Assembly: GCA_965200525.1 (NCBI GenBank)
Contig: OZ241368.1
Span: forward strand, 7,130,001-7,194,000
Source: JANNPJ01 sp965200525
GTDB taxonomy: Bacteria; Actinomycetota; Actinomycetes; Actinomycetales; Kineosporiaceae
Direction: 5' to 3'
DNA: 64,000 nucleotides
This document shows positions 1-9,051 of this stretch, piece after piece. The notes below the pieces were generated by a model that was not told the DNA's origin, did not search any database, and saw only the letters and a program-made list of their open reading frames with translations. Both the position numbers and the translations under genes were made by a program. Within the stretch, counting starts at the first letter, position 1; the number at the start of each line of letters is the position of its first letter.

Positions 1-2312
1 AGGGCGCCCAGGTGGTCTGGACCTCGGGCCGGGCCCCGGCCTCGGCCGTTCCGGTGGCCGAGCAGGACAGCGCCGTTTCCGTCGATGGCGTTCCCTGGCC
101 GGTGCAGGTGGGGCTGACCCGGGAGACGGCGACCCTCCTCGGGGTGAAGCCGGGCGACCGGATCCCGGCCTCCTCCCCCACCGGCGACCACCTGGACGTG
201 CGGGTCAGCGGGATCTTCCGGGCAGTGAATCCCAGCGATCCGGCCTGGACGGCCGCGCCTCAGGTGCTGCGCCCACGGGTGGCCAGCAACGGGGTGTTCA
301 ACCTGGTGTCCACGGCCGCGCTGATGACCGACGACTCCCTGCCGGACGGTCGGCTGGCCCTGGAACAGGACCAGACCCAGTCGACAGTGACCTTCACGCC
401 CGAGCCCAGCCGGTTACGGCTGGACAACGCCGAGGCCCTGGCCACCGGCGTGGTCGCGCTCAAGGCCGGATCGGGGGCCTCGGACGCGTCCGACATCGCC
501 CTGAAATGGCAGACCAGCCTGGACAGCGTGCTGCGCGAGGCGGTGGCCGCCGTCAGCGCAGCCACCGCTCAGGCCTCGGTGCTGCTGCTGGCCCTGCTCA
601 CCACCGCCGGTCTGGTGCTGCTGCTGGCGGCCGACCTGCTGGTGCGCCGCCGGACCACGGCCCTGACCGGCAGCCGGATGCGCGGGGCCTCGCTGGCCGG
701 AATCGCGATCGAACTGCTGATCGAGTCGGTGCTGGTGACGGCGGCCGGGTGGGGGCTGGGCCTGCTGCTCAGCCGGTGGCTGGCCGGTGGGTTCTCCTGG
801 CGCTGGCCGGTGCCGGTGGTGCTGATCGGGGCCCTGGCCGTCCCGGTGCTGGGGGTGATTGTGGCCGCCCGGGCCACCACTGGGCGAAAGGCTCCGGCGA
901 ACCGCTCGGCCCGCCAGAGCGCCCTGCGCACCCGCCAGCTGCGGCGCCTCACCCTGGAGCTGGCGTTGGTGCTGGCCGCGGCGGCCGCGTTCGTCTCGCT
1001 GCGCCAGCGAGGCATCGTGCCGGCCGCCGGGACCCACGCCGGCGGCGGGAACCTGCTGCCGGCCCTGGCCCCGACCCTGGGGGCGGCGGTCGGTGCCCTG
1101 GTGCTCTTGCGCCTGCTGCCGCTGGGCGCCGGGTTCGTGCTGGCCCGGGCAGCCCGTTCGCGCCGGGCCTTGCCCCTACTGGGGGCCGCCCGAGCGGCCG
1201 TGACCGTGGCCCGCCCCCTGCCGTTCGTCGTCCTGGTGCTGTCCACCGCCCTGCTCACGTTCGCGGTGGCCGTCTCGACGACCGAGACCGACGGGCAGGG
1301 CCAGGGGGCCTGGCGCACGGTCGGCGCCGACGCCCGCATCGACATGACGGCGTCCGCCTCGGTGCCGCAACTGGCTGCGAAGGTGGCCGCCGAGCCCGGC
1401 GTCCGACAGGCGCTGAGTGCCCGGGTCGCCGACCGGGTCACGGTGAGCTCCAGCCAGACCAGCAGCCCGGTCCGTCTGGTGGTGGTGGACGCCGCCGCGT
1501 TCGGCCGCCTGCTGGCGACGACGTCACCGCCGGACGGCGCCACGGTGAACAGGCTGAGCGGGCACACCCGGGTCGGCGGGCGGGTCGGGGCCCTGCTGAG
1601 CGTCGAGGACCCGGACCTGCTCAAGGGGACCGGGCTGGCAGTGCGCTGGAACGACACGGTGATCCCGCTGGCCCGCCTGGGGGCCGCGCCGACGGTCGGG
1701 GACAGTGCGCAGAGCACCTTGATCGTGGACGCGGCCGCGTTCAAGGCCGCCGGAGGCGATGCGCCGGCGAACACGCTGTGGGTGCTCGGATCCGGTGCCG
1801 CCGCGGCCGCCCGGGCCGTCGCCGGCCCGGACGACATCGTCACCGTGCGCAGCGACGTGCTGCGGGCCCGCCGGGCCGAGCCGCTGCCCGCCGGGCTGCT
1901 GCGCCTGGCGCGGGCCACGGTGCTGGTGCTGGTGCTGCTGGGCCTGCTGGCCGTCGTCCTCGGTGCCGCGGCCGGAGCCCCGGCCCGCGGCGAGATGCTG
2001 GCCCGGCTGCGGACCCTGGGGCTGCGCCCGCGCCAGGCCCGGCAGATCGCGGCGGCCGAACTGCTGCCACCGGTGCTGATCGGTGCCCTCGGCGGCCTGG
2101 GGCTGGGAGTACTGCTGGCTCACCTGGCGCTGGGGCCGCTGGATCTGCGACTGCTCACCGGCCAGGCTGCCGACCCGGCCCTGGTGGTGCCGTGGGCGGT
2201 CGGGATTCCGGCGTTGCTGCTGGTCGCGGCGGTGGCGCTGGTGGTCGCGGTCGAGTCGTCGGTGCGCCGGCGCGAGCGGCTGGGGCAGATCCTGCGCGCC
2301 GGCAACAGCTGA
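1..2312 (+). CDS. FtsX-type ABC transporter permease (5' end outside window)
   Basis: Large membrane subunit of an ABC transporter of the MacB/FtsX class, which typically moves lipids, peptides or drugs or acts on cell-wall enzymes. The reading frame is open to the left edge, so the GTG at 12 is probably internal and the N-terminus is missing. The visible part has hydrophobic segments around residues 185-210, 230-290, 310-330, 345-380 and 400-420, then a long extracytoplasmic domain, then three C-terminal helices (about 630-760) in the FtsX pattern with basic loops (MLARLRTLGLRPRQARQI). No ATPase gene is visible; it may lie upstream. A second, unrelated-looking permease of the same class is at 26512-29046. 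Family call is firm; substrate unknown. Confidence 0.85.
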   Translation, partial: GAQVVWTSGRAPASAVPVAEQDSAVSVDGVPWPVQVGLTRETATLLGVKPGDRIPASSPTGDHLDVRVSGIFRAVNPSDPAWTAAPQVLRPRVASNGVFNLVSTAALMTDDSLPDGRLALEQDQTQSTVTFTPEPSRLRLDNAEALATGVVALKAGSGASDASDIALKWQTSLDSVLREAVAAVSAATAQASVLLLALLTTAGLVLLLAADLLVRRRTTALTGSRMRGASLAGIAIELLIESVLVTAAGWGLGLLLSRWLAGGFSWRWPVPVVLIGALAVPVLGVIVAARATTGRKAPANRSARQSALRTRQLRRLTLELALVLAAAAAFVSLRQRGIVPAAGTHAGGGNLLPALAPTLGAAVGALVLLRLLPLGAGFVLARAARSRRALPLLGAARAAVTVARPLPFVVLVLSTALLTFAVAVSTTETDGQGQGAWRTVGADARIDMTASASVPQLAAKVAAEPGVRQALSARVADRVTVSSSQTSSPVRLVVVDAAAFGRLLATTSPPDGATVNRLSGHTRVGGRVGALLSVEDPDLLKGTGLAVRWNDTVIPLARLGAAPTVGDSAQSTLIVDAAAFKAAGGDAPANTLWVLGSGAAAAARAVAGPDDIVTVRSDVLRARRAEPLPAGLLRLARATVLVLVLLGLLAVVLGAAAGAPARGEMLARLRTLGLRPRQARQIAAAELLPPVLIGALGGLGLGVLLAHLALGPLDLRLLTGQAADPALVVPWAVGIPALLLVAAVALVVAVESSVRRRERLGQILRAGNS

Positions 2313-2415
2313 GCATTCATAGCTGACTACTCTTGGCAATGTTCGCCTACTCGCCGTAGTGTCACTCTGCTGTGGGGCTGCCTCGGGCCCGCACCGGAGC
2401 CCGCAGGAGTGACCC

Positions 2416-3690
2416 GTGCCCCATCCGCGCCACCGTGTGACGGCGACCGCGACCTCGACCTCGACCCTGATCACTGCGGCCCTGACCGCCGCCGTCCTTG
2501 CTGTCGGAGCCCTGACCCTTACCCCGCTGTCCGCGGCCCACGCGGATGCCGGGTCGAGCCCGTCCGCCGGCCCGACGGCGACGGCGTCACCGACCGTCTC
2601 GATCACCCCCACGCCCGGGCCGACCACCACGCCGGTCCCGGCGTCGACGGCAGTGCTCACGGGGCCGGCCCAGCTGCGGGTGCCCGGTTCGGTGTCGATC
2701 AGCTGGCCGAAGCACGGGCGCGCTCAGCTGGCAGTGGCCGGGATCGGCGTGATGGGCCGTTCCGGCGACACGAAGTCGGTGCCGATCGCCAGCGTCACCA
2801 AGGTGATGACGGCGTACCTCGTGTTGCGCGATCATCCCCTGACTGCCGGGCAGAACGGACCCAAGATCAAGGTCACCCACGCCGAGGCCTCCTCCTACGC
2901 CCGGCGCAAGGCCGCCGGCGAGTCGCTGGTCAAGGTCGCCTCGGGCGAGCTCATCTCCGAACGGCAGGCGCTACAAGGGCTCCTGCTGGCCTCGGGCAAC
3001 AACATGGCCGACATCCTGGCCCGCTGGGACGCCGGCAGCCGGTCGGCCTTCATCGACCGGATGAACCAGACCGCCGCCGAACTCGGCCTGACCTCCACCC
3101 ACTTCGCGGACCCCTCCGGCCTGAACGCCGCCTCCCGTAGCACCACCGCCGACCTGCTCGTCCTGGCCCCGGCGGCGATGGCCGACCCCACCTTCGCCAC
3201 CCTGGTCCGGACCAGGAGCGCGAGCATCCCGTTGAACAAGATCAAGAACACCAACCGGCTGCTCGGCCGGCACGGTGTGATCGGGATCAAGACCGGCTCC
3301 ACCTCCGCGGCCGGCGGCTGCCTGCTGTTCGCCGCGCAGAAGACCGTGGCCGGGCGGGTCTACACGATCTACGGCGCCCGACTGGGGGCCCCGGGCCCGA
3401 AGATCCTCACCAACGCCCTGGCCAACAGCGACGCCCTGGTGGTCGCGGCCGGCAAGGCCCTGCGGGTCACCACCCTGGTACCGGCCGGCCGGACGGTGGC
3501 CACCCTGACCAGCGCCGACGGCACCCTCGTGAAACTGGCCGCGACCCAGGACCTGACCGCCGTCGGCTGGCCCGGGCTGACTTACACCCTGGCCCTGCCG
3601 GTAGGCCTTCAGCCCGGCCAGATCCCCACCGTCCTGACCGCCCGCTCCGGAGCCCAGACCGTCAGCGTTCCGCTGGCTCGGGTCAGCTGA
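2416..3690 (+). CDS. Secreted serine D-alanyl-D-alanine carboxypeptidase (peptidase S11)
   Basis: Penicillin-binding protein of the DacA/DacC class that removes the terminal D-Ala from peptidoglycan pentapeptides outside the membrane. An N-terminal signal peptide (hydrophobic core about residues 17-43, ending near AHA-DA) is followed by a Pro/Thr/Ser-rich spacer (48-82). All three active-site motifs are present: SVTK at 126-129, SGN at 193-195 and KTG at 292-294. The GTG start is preceded by AGGAGT at 2405-2410. Unlike many S11 proteins there is no C-terminal membrane anchor; the protein ends with a beta-rich domain, so it is probably secreted or wall-associated. Stands alone, 55 bp before the next gene. 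Confidence 0.92.
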   Translation: MPHPRHRVTATATSTSTLITAALTAAVLAVGALTLTPLSAAHADAGSSPSAGPTATASPTVSITPTPGPTTTPVPASTAVLTGPAQLRVPGSVSISWPKHGRAQLAVAGIGVMGRSGDTKSVPIASVTKVMTAYLVLRDHPLTAGQNGPKIKVTHAEASSYARRKAAGESLVKVASGELISERQALQGLLLASGNNMADILARWDAGSRSAFIDRMNQTAAELGLTSTHFADPSGLNAASRSTTADLLVLAPAAMADPTFATLVRTRSASIPLNKIKNTNRLLGRHGVIGIKTGSTSAAGGCLLFAAQKTVAGRVYTIYGARLGAPGPKILTNALANSDALVVAAGKALRVTTLVPAGRTVATLTSADGTLVKLAATQDLTAVGWPGLTYTLALPVGLQPGQIPTVLTARSGAQTVSVPLARVS

Positions 3691-3722
3691 GCCCGCCCGA
3701 CACTTCGGCCCTGGTCGAACCG

Positions 3723-3745
3723 TGCCCGGCCTAGCCTGCCGGGCA
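3723..3745 (+). promoter_or_regulatory. Hairpin and -10 element abutting the EamA start codon
   Basis: A perfect 8-bp inverted repeat (TGCCCGGC, 7-nt loop, GCCGGGCA) ends on the A of the EamA start codon. The loop contains TAGCCT (3732-3737), a TANNNT -10 hexamer 7 nt before the ATG, with no Shine-Dalgarno. This suggests a leaderless EamA transcript; the same hairpin could also act as terminator for the carboxypeptidase gene. Confidence 0.5.
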
Positions 3746-4719
3746 TGACGCTGAACCTGCCCCCGCCCGACCTCTTCGCCGCCCCACCGGCCGCCCCGGC
3801 CGCGTCGATCACGCCGGCCCGAACCCGGCCCGGGCTGGTCCTGGCCGCCGTCGTCCTCACGGTGAGCGCCTGGGCCTCGGCCTTCGTGGTGATCCGCTCG
3901 ATCGGCGAAGATCTCGATCCGGGGGCGCTGGCCCTGGGCCGGCTGCTGATCGGATCGGTCGCCCTCGGCCTGGTCCAGGCCGTGAGCGGGCGCTGGGTCC
4001 ACCCCAGCGCCCGCGAGTGGGCCCTGATCACCGTGTGCGCGCTGGCCTGGTTCGCGGCCTACAACATCGCCCTGAACGCCGCCGAGCAGCGCCTCGACGC
4101 CGGCACCAGCGCGATGCTGGTCAACATCGGCCCGATCCTGATCGCGCTCGGAGCCGCGGTGATCCTGGGCGAGGGATTCTCCGCCCGCCTGGCCGCGGGC
4201 GCCTTGGTCGCCTGCGCCGGGGCCGTACTGATCGGCCGGGCGAGCACCGGCCACGGAGGCCGGGGGGCCACGGCGTCCGGGATCGCGCTCTGCCTGCTGG
4301 CCGCGCTCGCCTACGCGGTCGGCGTGATCGCTCAGAAACCGGTACTGGGCCGGCTGCCGGCTCTGCAGGTGACCTGGCTGGCCTGCCTGATCGGGACACT
4401 CGCCTGCCTGCCATGGCTACCCGCCCTGGCCGGTGAACTCGGGGACGCCGGGCCCGGCACCGTGGGCGGGCTGCTCTACCTGGGCCTGGTGCCGACGTCC
4501 CTGGCCTTCAGCACCTGGGCCTACGCGCTGGCCCGGACCGAGGCGGGCCGGCTCGGGGTCAGCACCTACGTGGTGCCGCCGCTGACCGTGCTGCTCGGCT
4601 GGGCCCTGCTGGGCGAGCGACCGGCCGTTCTGGCCGTCGGCGGCGGGTTCGTCTGCCTGCTGGGAGTATGGGTCTCGCGGCGCCCGCCGAGATCTGTTGC
4701 CGGGCCGGAGAGGTCATGA
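3745..4719 (+). CDS. EamA/DMT-family membrane exporter
   Basis: Drug/metabolite-transporter superfamily protein (RhaT/YdcZ-like EamA), an inner-membrane carrier usually exporting metabolites or amino acids. After a Pro/Ala-rich cytoplasmic N-terminus (residues 1-30) there are about ten hydrophobic helices in two EamA repeats (about 33-165 and 175-312); the 324-aa length is normal. Conserved features include the WASAF start of the first repeat and GEGFS after the fifth helix. Likely leaderless start (TAGCCT 7 nt upstream). Its stop overlaps the next gene's start by 4 bp (ATGA), so it is probably co-translated with an ArsR-type regulator that may control it. Confidence 0.88.
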   Translation: MTLNLPPPDLFAAPPAAPAASITPARTRPGLVLAAVVLTVSAWASAFVVIRSIGEDLDPGALALGRLLIGSVALGLVQAVSGRWVHPSAREWALITVCALAWFAAYNIALNAAEQRLDAGTSAMLVNIGPILIALGAAVILGEGFSARLAAGALVACAGAVLIGRASTGHGGRGATASGIALCLLAALAYAVGVIAQKPVLGRLPALQVTWLACLIGTLACLPWLPALAGELGDAGPGTVGGLLYLGLVPTSLAFSTWAYALARTEAGRLGVSTYVVPPLTVLLGWALLGERPAVLAVGGGFVCLLGVWVSRRPPRSVAGPERS

Positions 4720-5447
4720 TGACGGTGTCCGCCGAAGCGCTGGCCCGGCTGGCCGGGCTGCTGGCCGACCGGACCCGGGCCGGCTTCTGCCTGGCCCTGC
4801 TCGACGGTCGGGCCTGGACCGTGGGCGAGCTGGCCCACCAGGCCGGCGTCGGCCTGCCCGCGGCCAGCGAGCAGCTCACCCACCTGGTCGAGGCTGGGCT
4901 GCTGGTCGAGCAGCGCCAGGGTCGGCACCGGTACCTGCGCCTGGCCGATCCGCAGGTGGCCCGGATGATCGAGGACCTGGCCGCCCACCTGCCCGGCTCG
5001 CCGTCCCCCGGATCGACCTCCGGATCGGTGCCCCGCACCGGCCTGCGCACGGTGAAGGTCTCCGCCGCCCTCGCCGCCGGGCGTACCTGCTACGACCACC
5101 TGGCCGGCAGGCTCGGCGTGAGCATCGCCGACACCCTGGCCGGGCGCGGCCTGGTCGAGATCGAGGACGGCGCGAGCCTGACCCCGGCCGGGAGCGCCTG
5201 GCTGGGCGACCTCGGCATCGAGGTCGACGCCCTGCGCGGCGCCCGACGTCCACTGATCCGCACCTGCCTGGACTGGACCGAGCGCCGCCAGCACCTGGCC
5301 GGCGCGGTCGGAGCCGCGATCTGCCAGAACCTGGTGGCCCGCAACTGGATCGAGGCCGGACCGATCCCCCGGTCGATGGGCCTGACCGCGGCCGGCCGGC
5401 GCGAACTCCCTTCGGTCCTCATCCTCGACCCGGTCCTGCTGGCCTGA
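4716..5447 (+). CDS. ArsR-type winged-helix regulator with C-terminal extension
   Basis: DNA-binding regulator. The N-terminal ~85 residues form an ArsR/SmtB winged helix: LLADRTRAGFCLALLDGRAW, then a recognition helix in VGLPAASEQLTHLVEAGLL, then the wing RQGRHRYLRL. The C-terminal ~130 residues (GRTCYDHLAGRLG...) are not part of the core fold and match the extension of a common actinobacterial ArsR subgroup. No vicinal cysteine metal site is seen in the helix that carries it in ArsR, so a metal ligand is not indicated. The start is ATG 4716 (or 4719), with GGAGAGG at 4707-4713. It overlaps the EamA stop by 4 bp, implying translational coupling and possible control of the exporter. Confidence 0.82.
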   Translation: MMTVSAEALARLAGLLADRTRAGFCLALLDGRAWTVGELAHQAGVGLPAASEQLTHLVEAGLLVEQRQGRHRYLRLADPQVARMIEDLAAHLPGSPSPGSTSGSVPRTGLRTVKVSAALAAGRTCYDHLAGRLGVSIADTLAGRGLVEIEDGASLTPAGSAWLGDLGIEVDALRGARRPLIRTCLDWTERRQHLAGAVGAAICQNLVARNWIEAGPIPRSMGLTAAGRRELPSVLILDPVLLA

Positions 5448-5451
5448 CCGG

Positions 5452-5479
5452 CGGCTCGACCGGCACGGCTCGACCGGCA
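5452..5479. repeat. 14-bp perfect tandem duplication
   Basis: CGGCTCGACCGGCA occurs twice head to tail (5452-5465, 5466-5479) in the gap between convergent genes. No function is evident; probably slippage in GC-rich DNA. Confidence 0.8.
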
Positions 5480-5484
5480 GGGCG

Positions 5485-5503
5485 GCCCGGGGTTCAGCCG
5501 GGC
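5485..5503. terminator. Possible bidirectional terminator hairpin
   Basis: GCCCGG (5485-5490) pairs with CCGGGC (5498-5503) over a 7-nt loop, where the ArsR-type gene and the lipoprotein gene converge. It covers the last codons of the lipoprotein gene and has no U-tract; arms are short, so confidence is low. Confidence 0.35.
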
Positions 5504-5922
5504 TGGCCGATGCAGCTGTCCATACCCTGCTGACCGGCGGCCAGCTCGTGCTTGTCGGAGCCGGACACCGTGATGCTGCTGAGGTTGTCGTCGTAGGCCA
5601 CCTTGGCCATGTCGTCGCAGATCTTGCGGGCCACACCACCGGCCCCGCTGGTCAGGCTGGTCTCGATCGACACCTGGTGGCACCCGCCGTCCACACTGAC
5701 CTTGGTGATGTGGCTGTCGGTGGCGGCGTCGGTGACCTTCTGGGGCACCGCGCAGCTGTTCGGATCGGCGGTGGGGCTCGACGCGTTCGGTACCGGAGCC
5801 ACCGTGGTCGCGCCCGATCCCGATCCGGAGGCGTTGGCCGCGCCGTCACCACTGCTGCTGCCGCCACAACCGGCCAGGAACAGAACGAGCGCGGCGCCGA
5901 CGAGGACCGGTTTGCGAGTCAT
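5494..5922 (-). CDS. Small lipoprotein of unknown function
   Basis: A 142-aa protein with a lipoprotein signal peptide: MTRK, hydrophobic core VLVGAALVLFLAGC, and a lipobox LAGC at residues 16-19. It is therefore expected to be lipidated and anchored on the outer face of the membrane. A Gly/Ser/Ala-rich linker (20-50) leads to a small domain with three cysteines (CAVPQK, GGCHQV, KICDDM) plus one near the C-terminus (DSCIGQPG), which could form disulfides. The probable promoter is TACGCT (complement of 5930-5935) 7 nt before the ATG, suggesting a leaderless mRNA. Function not recognised. Confidence 0.8.
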   Translation of the reverse strand: MTRKPVLVGAALVLFLAGCGGSSSGDGAANASGSGSGATTVAPVPNASSPTADPNSCAVPQKVTDAATDSHITKVSVDGGCHQVSIETSLTSGAGGVARKICDDMAKVAYDDNLSSITVSGSDKHELAAGQQGMDSCIGQPG

Positions 5923-6076
5923 AGGCCGGAGCGTAACCGGATGCCTTCTTGATCACGCCCAGTTGTTCGGGTCCGGCCCAGGATTCACTACGCCGAAACA
6001 GAGTCCGGCCCGGCTGCGGGCCGGGGCGGCAATAAATCGGTTGTCCGGGCTTCGTCCTCGGACGACTCTGGGATCC

Positions 6077-6991
6077 GTGATCGAGCCCAGCGAGACCGCC
6101 CGCCGCAAGGCGCTGGTGCTGGGCGCCACCGACTGGCTGGCCGACCTGCCTTCCCTCGTCGCCGAGCTGGAACAGGACTGGTCGTTCATGGTGGGCCGCA
6201 CCTACAGCGACGCCAGCGAGGCCTTCGTCGCCGAGGTCACCGGCCACGACGGCACGCCCATGGTGCTGAAGATTCTCATCCCCCGGGGCGCGGACGTGAC
6301 CGCTCACGAGATCACCGTGCTGGAACTGGCCGGCGGTCGAGGCTGCGTCAGCCTGTTGCGCCACGACCGATCTCGAAATGCCATGCTGCTGGAGAAGCTC
6401 GGGCCGTCACTGGCTCAGCTGGGCCTTCCGGTTGATCGCCGTCATGACATCCTCACCGCCGCGGCCGGCCGGCTCTGGCGTCCGGCCCCCGACTGCGGGC
6501 TGCCCACCGGCGCCGACAAGGGACGATGGCTGGCCGAGTTCGTCGTCACCACCTGGGAGGCGCTCGACCGGCCCTGCTCCGAACAGGCCGTCAGGCATGC
6601 CTTGGCCTGCGTCGAGACCCGGATCCGGGCCCATGACGACGAGCGGGCCGTTCTGGTGCACGGCGACGTGCACCAGTGGAACGCCCTGCGCTCCGGCTCC
6701 GGTGACGGGTTCACCCTCGTCGATCCGGACGGCCTGCTGGCCGAGGCCGAGTACGACCTGGGCGTCATCATGCGCGAGGACCCGCTGGAGCTGATGGCCG
6801 CCGACCCCCGCGACCGCGCGCACCGGCTGGCCGCGCGCACCGGGCTGAACGCGACGTCGATCTGGGAGTGGGGCGTCGTGGAAAGGGTTTCCACCGGCCT
6901 CATCTGCACGTCCATCGGTCTGCAGCCGGTCGGCCGGCAGATGCTCGCCGCCGCCGACGTCATCGCCACCGACCACGCGTCCTTCGCTTGA
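6077..6991 (+). CDS. Aminoglycoside/hydroxyurea-type phosphotransferase (APH(6) family)
   Basis: A 304-aa kinase-fold protein resembling streptomycin 6-kinase and hydroxyurea phosphotransferases, which transfer ATP phosphate to a small-molecule hydroxyl in the cytosol. Seen: a nucleotide-binding lobe with VLKILIPRG (Lys) and ITVLELAGGRG; catalytic loop HGDVHQWN (195-202, Asp197); and the metal-binding segment VDPDGLLAE (Asp216/Asp218). The frame is open further upstream, but homology to the family begins just after GTG 6077 (VIEPSETARRK), so I place the start there; GACTCT 7 nt upstream may be a weak leaderless -10. It stands alone; whether it gives streptomycin resistance or acts on a native metabolite cannot be told. 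Confidence 0.85.
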   Translation: MIEPSETARRKALVLGATDWLADLPSLVAELEQDWSFMVGRTYSDASEAFVAEVTGHDGTPMVLKILIPRGADVTAHEITVLELAGGRGCVSLLRHDRSRNAMLLEKLGPSLAQLGLPVDRRHDILTAAAGRLWRPAPDCGLPTGADKGRWLAEFVVTTWEALDRPCSEQAVRHALACVETRIRAHDDERAVLVHGDVHQWNALRSGSGDGFTLVDPDGLLAEAEYDLGVIMREDPLELMAADPRDRAHRLAARTGLNATSIWEWGVVERVSTGLICTSIGLQPVGRQMLAAADVIATDHASFA

Positions 6992-7038
6992 GCCCCGGAC
7001 GCCGGTCGAGGGCGGCCCCGGTTGGTACCGTGCTTGAG

Positions 7039-7650
7039 ATGCAGCTGGAGACGGGCGTGGATGCGCAGGCGGTGGTGCTGGTCGAGGGCCTGAGCGACAA
7101 GTCGGCCATCGAAGCCCTGGCGCAGCGGCAGGGCCGGCATCTGGATGCCGAGCACATCGCCGTCCTGGCCATGGGCGGAGCCTCGAACATCGGCCATTTC
7201 ATCAACCGGTTCGGCCCGCCCGGGCTCGGCCTGCGGATGGCCGGGCTCTACGACCAAGCCGAGGTCGGCTACTTCCGCCGGGGTCTGGAACGGGCCGGCC
7301 TGCTGCCGCGCTACGAGGACTCGCGCGCCGAGTTGAGCCGCTCGCAGGAGTCGCGGGCCGAGATGGAGGCGCTCGGCTTCTACGTCTGCGTCAGCGATCT
7401 GGAGGACGAGCTGATCCGGGCTCTCGGCGTCGAGGGGGTGCTGGCGATCGTCGAGGCCGAGGGCGAACTGGGCTCGTTCCACACCCTTCAGCACCAGGCC
7501 GCCCATGAGGGACGGCGCACCGACGAGCAACTGCACCGCTTTCTGGGCACCCGGGCCGGGCGCAAGATCCGCTACGGCCGGCTGCTGGTGGAGGCCCTCG
7601 ACCTGAGCCGGGTGCCCAGACCGCTCGAACTGGCCCTCTCCCACGTCTGA
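7039..7650 (+). CDS. TOPRIM-domain (OLD-type) protein
   Basis: A 203-aa protein whose N-terminus VLVEGLSDKSAIEAL carries the TOPRIM catalytic glutamate, followed by AVLAMGGASNI and a GLYDQAE segment, the pattern of the TOPRIM half of OLD-family nucleases. No ATPase domain is attached and none lies next door, so this is a stand-alone TOPRIM protein, common in actinomycetes and of unknown role (nucleic-acid metabolism inferred). The C-terminal half (EDELIRALG..., GRKIRYGRLLVEAL) resembles the C-terminal part of OLD TOPRIM domains. Start chosen at ATG 7039 because TACCGT (7026-7031) is a -10 hexamer 7 nt before it; GTG 7030 is the alternative. Confidence 0.75.
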   Translation: MQLETGVDAQAVVLVEGLSDKSAIEALAQRQGRHLDAEHIAVLAMGGASNIGHFINRFGPPGLGLRMAGLYDQAEVGYFRRGLERAGLLPRYEDSRAELSRSQESRAEMEALGFYVCVSDLEDELIRALGVEGVLAIVEAEGELGSFHTLQHQAAHEGRRTDEQLHRFLGTRAGRKIRYGRLLVEALDLSRVPRPLELALSHV

Positions 7651-7677
7651 CTCGGTCGCACCGGCCAGGCGGTCCAT

Positions 7678-8865
7678 TCAGCCGCGGACCGTACGTCCGC
7701 GGTAGAGGTTGCCGTCGATGGTGGCGAAGTCGAGGTCCAGCCCGACGCCGTCCCGCTCGACCTGCAGGTGCAGGTGAGGCATCGTCGAGTTGCCCGAGTT
7801 CCCGACCTGGCCGAGGTTCTGACCCGCGCGCACCCGGTCTCCGACGGCGACGGCTACGGTGCCGGGGCGCAGGTGCGCCAGCACGACCGACTCCGTACCG
7901 GTGTCGATGATCACGTGGTTGCCGTAGGTCGGCATGAACCGGATCCGGCCCGGGATCTGGTCGGGGAGCCCGTCCACGGCGGCGAGAACCACCCCGTCAC
8001 AGGGCGAGACGATTTCTTCCCCGTAGGACAGGAAATCCTCCAGCGAACGCCCGCCCCCGCCCTTGACCCCGTCGCGGCCGACCCGTACGACGTCGATGGC
8101 ACCCCGTTGGGCCGGAACGCTGTAGTGGTGATTCAGCCAGCGCCCGCCGCCCTGGACGACGAGCCACGCACTGGACAGCGGAAATCGGTTCAGCGGGTGG
8201 GCCGGACCAACTCCCCACCGATGACGTCGTCCTCGAACCACCACGCTGCTCACGCCGGCCAGGACGACCATACCCACCGCGACCCAACCGACCCCTCCGC
8301 GCCTGAGATCGGGCCATCGCCAGACCGAGGCCACCGTGGCCAGGGCCAGGGCGTCGCCGGCCCAGCGGTACCACCAGGGTTGCGTGGCCATCGCCCGGAT
8401 CAGGGTGAGAAACATGTAGACCGAGAGCAGGATCAGTACGTTTCCGAGCCACTCGCCTCGCTCGTGCGTGGTCCAGGGGCTGAGGATGAACCACACGAAC
8501 AAGCCGGCCGTGACCACTCGGACCGCCGGCTCCAGCCTCGCGATGCCCTTCCCCCGCCCGGTTGAACGGTAGGGAGCGATCAGCAGCGAGTTGATCCGCC
8601 CGGAACTGAGGCCGGCCCAGCCGAGGGCCCGCCCTTTCGGGCCTTCGATGAGCAGGCCCTCGGACGAGTCACGCACCTGCAGGGGGGTGCCGACCCGCTC
8701 GCTGGTACCCGCCACGATGGAGCGCAGACGTTCGATGCCGACGACCTCGACCACCCGCGGGGCGAGCGCGGCCCACTCCTGCGGATCAGCCCGCAGGAAG
8801 GTGGCCAGGGCCTGCGCCTCGGCCTGGTGGTCGACCTCATCCGGGTTGGGGCGGCCAGGCGTCAC
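7678..8865 (-). CDS. Membrane-anchored M23 (LytM) peptidase-domain protein
   Basis: A 395-aa protein. Residues ~1-115 are cytoplasmic-like, ~120-215 hold about four hydrophobic helices (LFVWFILSPW, GNVLILLSVYMFLTLI, ALATVASVWRW, VAVGMVVLAGVSSVVV), and ~270-395 form a LytM/M23 domain. Zinc ligands are intact: His317 and Asp321 (NHVIID), and His364/His366 (HLHLQV), with His331 as probable catalytic partner; an active peptidoglycan or protein endopeptidase is therefore possible. The GTG start at 8865 is preferred over ATG 8916 because TATTCT (complement of 8872-8877) lies 6 nt upstream, a leaderless arrangement. Converges with the TOPRIM gene across 27 bp. Confidence 0.82.
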   Translation of the reverse strand: MTPGRPNPDEVDHQAEAQALATFLRADPQEWAALAPRVVEVVGIERLRSIVAGTSERVGTPLQVRDSSEGLLIEGPKGRALGWAGLSSGRINSLLIAPYRSTGRGKGIARLEPAVRVVTAGLFVWFILSPWTTHERGEWLGNVLILLSVYMFLTLIRAMATQPWWYRWAGDALALATVASVWRWPDLRRGGVGWVAVGMVVLAGVSSVVVRGRRHRWGVGPAHPLNRFPLSSAWLVVQGGGRWLNHHYSVPAQRGAIDVVRVGRDGVKGGGGRSLEDFLSYGEEIVSPCDGVVLAAVDGLPDQIPGRIRFMPTYGNHVIIDTGTESVVLAHLRPGTVAVAVGDRVRAGQNLGQVGNSGNSTMPHLHLQVERDGVGLDLDFATIDGNLYRGRTVRG

Positions 8866-9051
8866 GAGGCCAGAATAGCAATCCGATTTCGGCCCGAAAC
8901 CGTCCGATACGGACACGTGCTCGACGGCCTTGACCTCGCCGGGCTGACGTCGCCGGGGGTCGCCGACTACGCGGTCGACCCGCAGTTCGCCGACGACCTG
9001 TGGGCGGTATCGATCCGCATGCCGGAACGGTGACGCCGGCGGTATCGACCT

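Noticed and set aside
8827..9033. Possible 68-aa plus-strand gene between the M23 peptidase and the repeat-tail gene
   Set aside because: It overlaps the peptidase promoter and 5' end, has no ribosome site or -10 at its start, and I recognise no homology; the C-terminal part looks protein-like but not enough to call.
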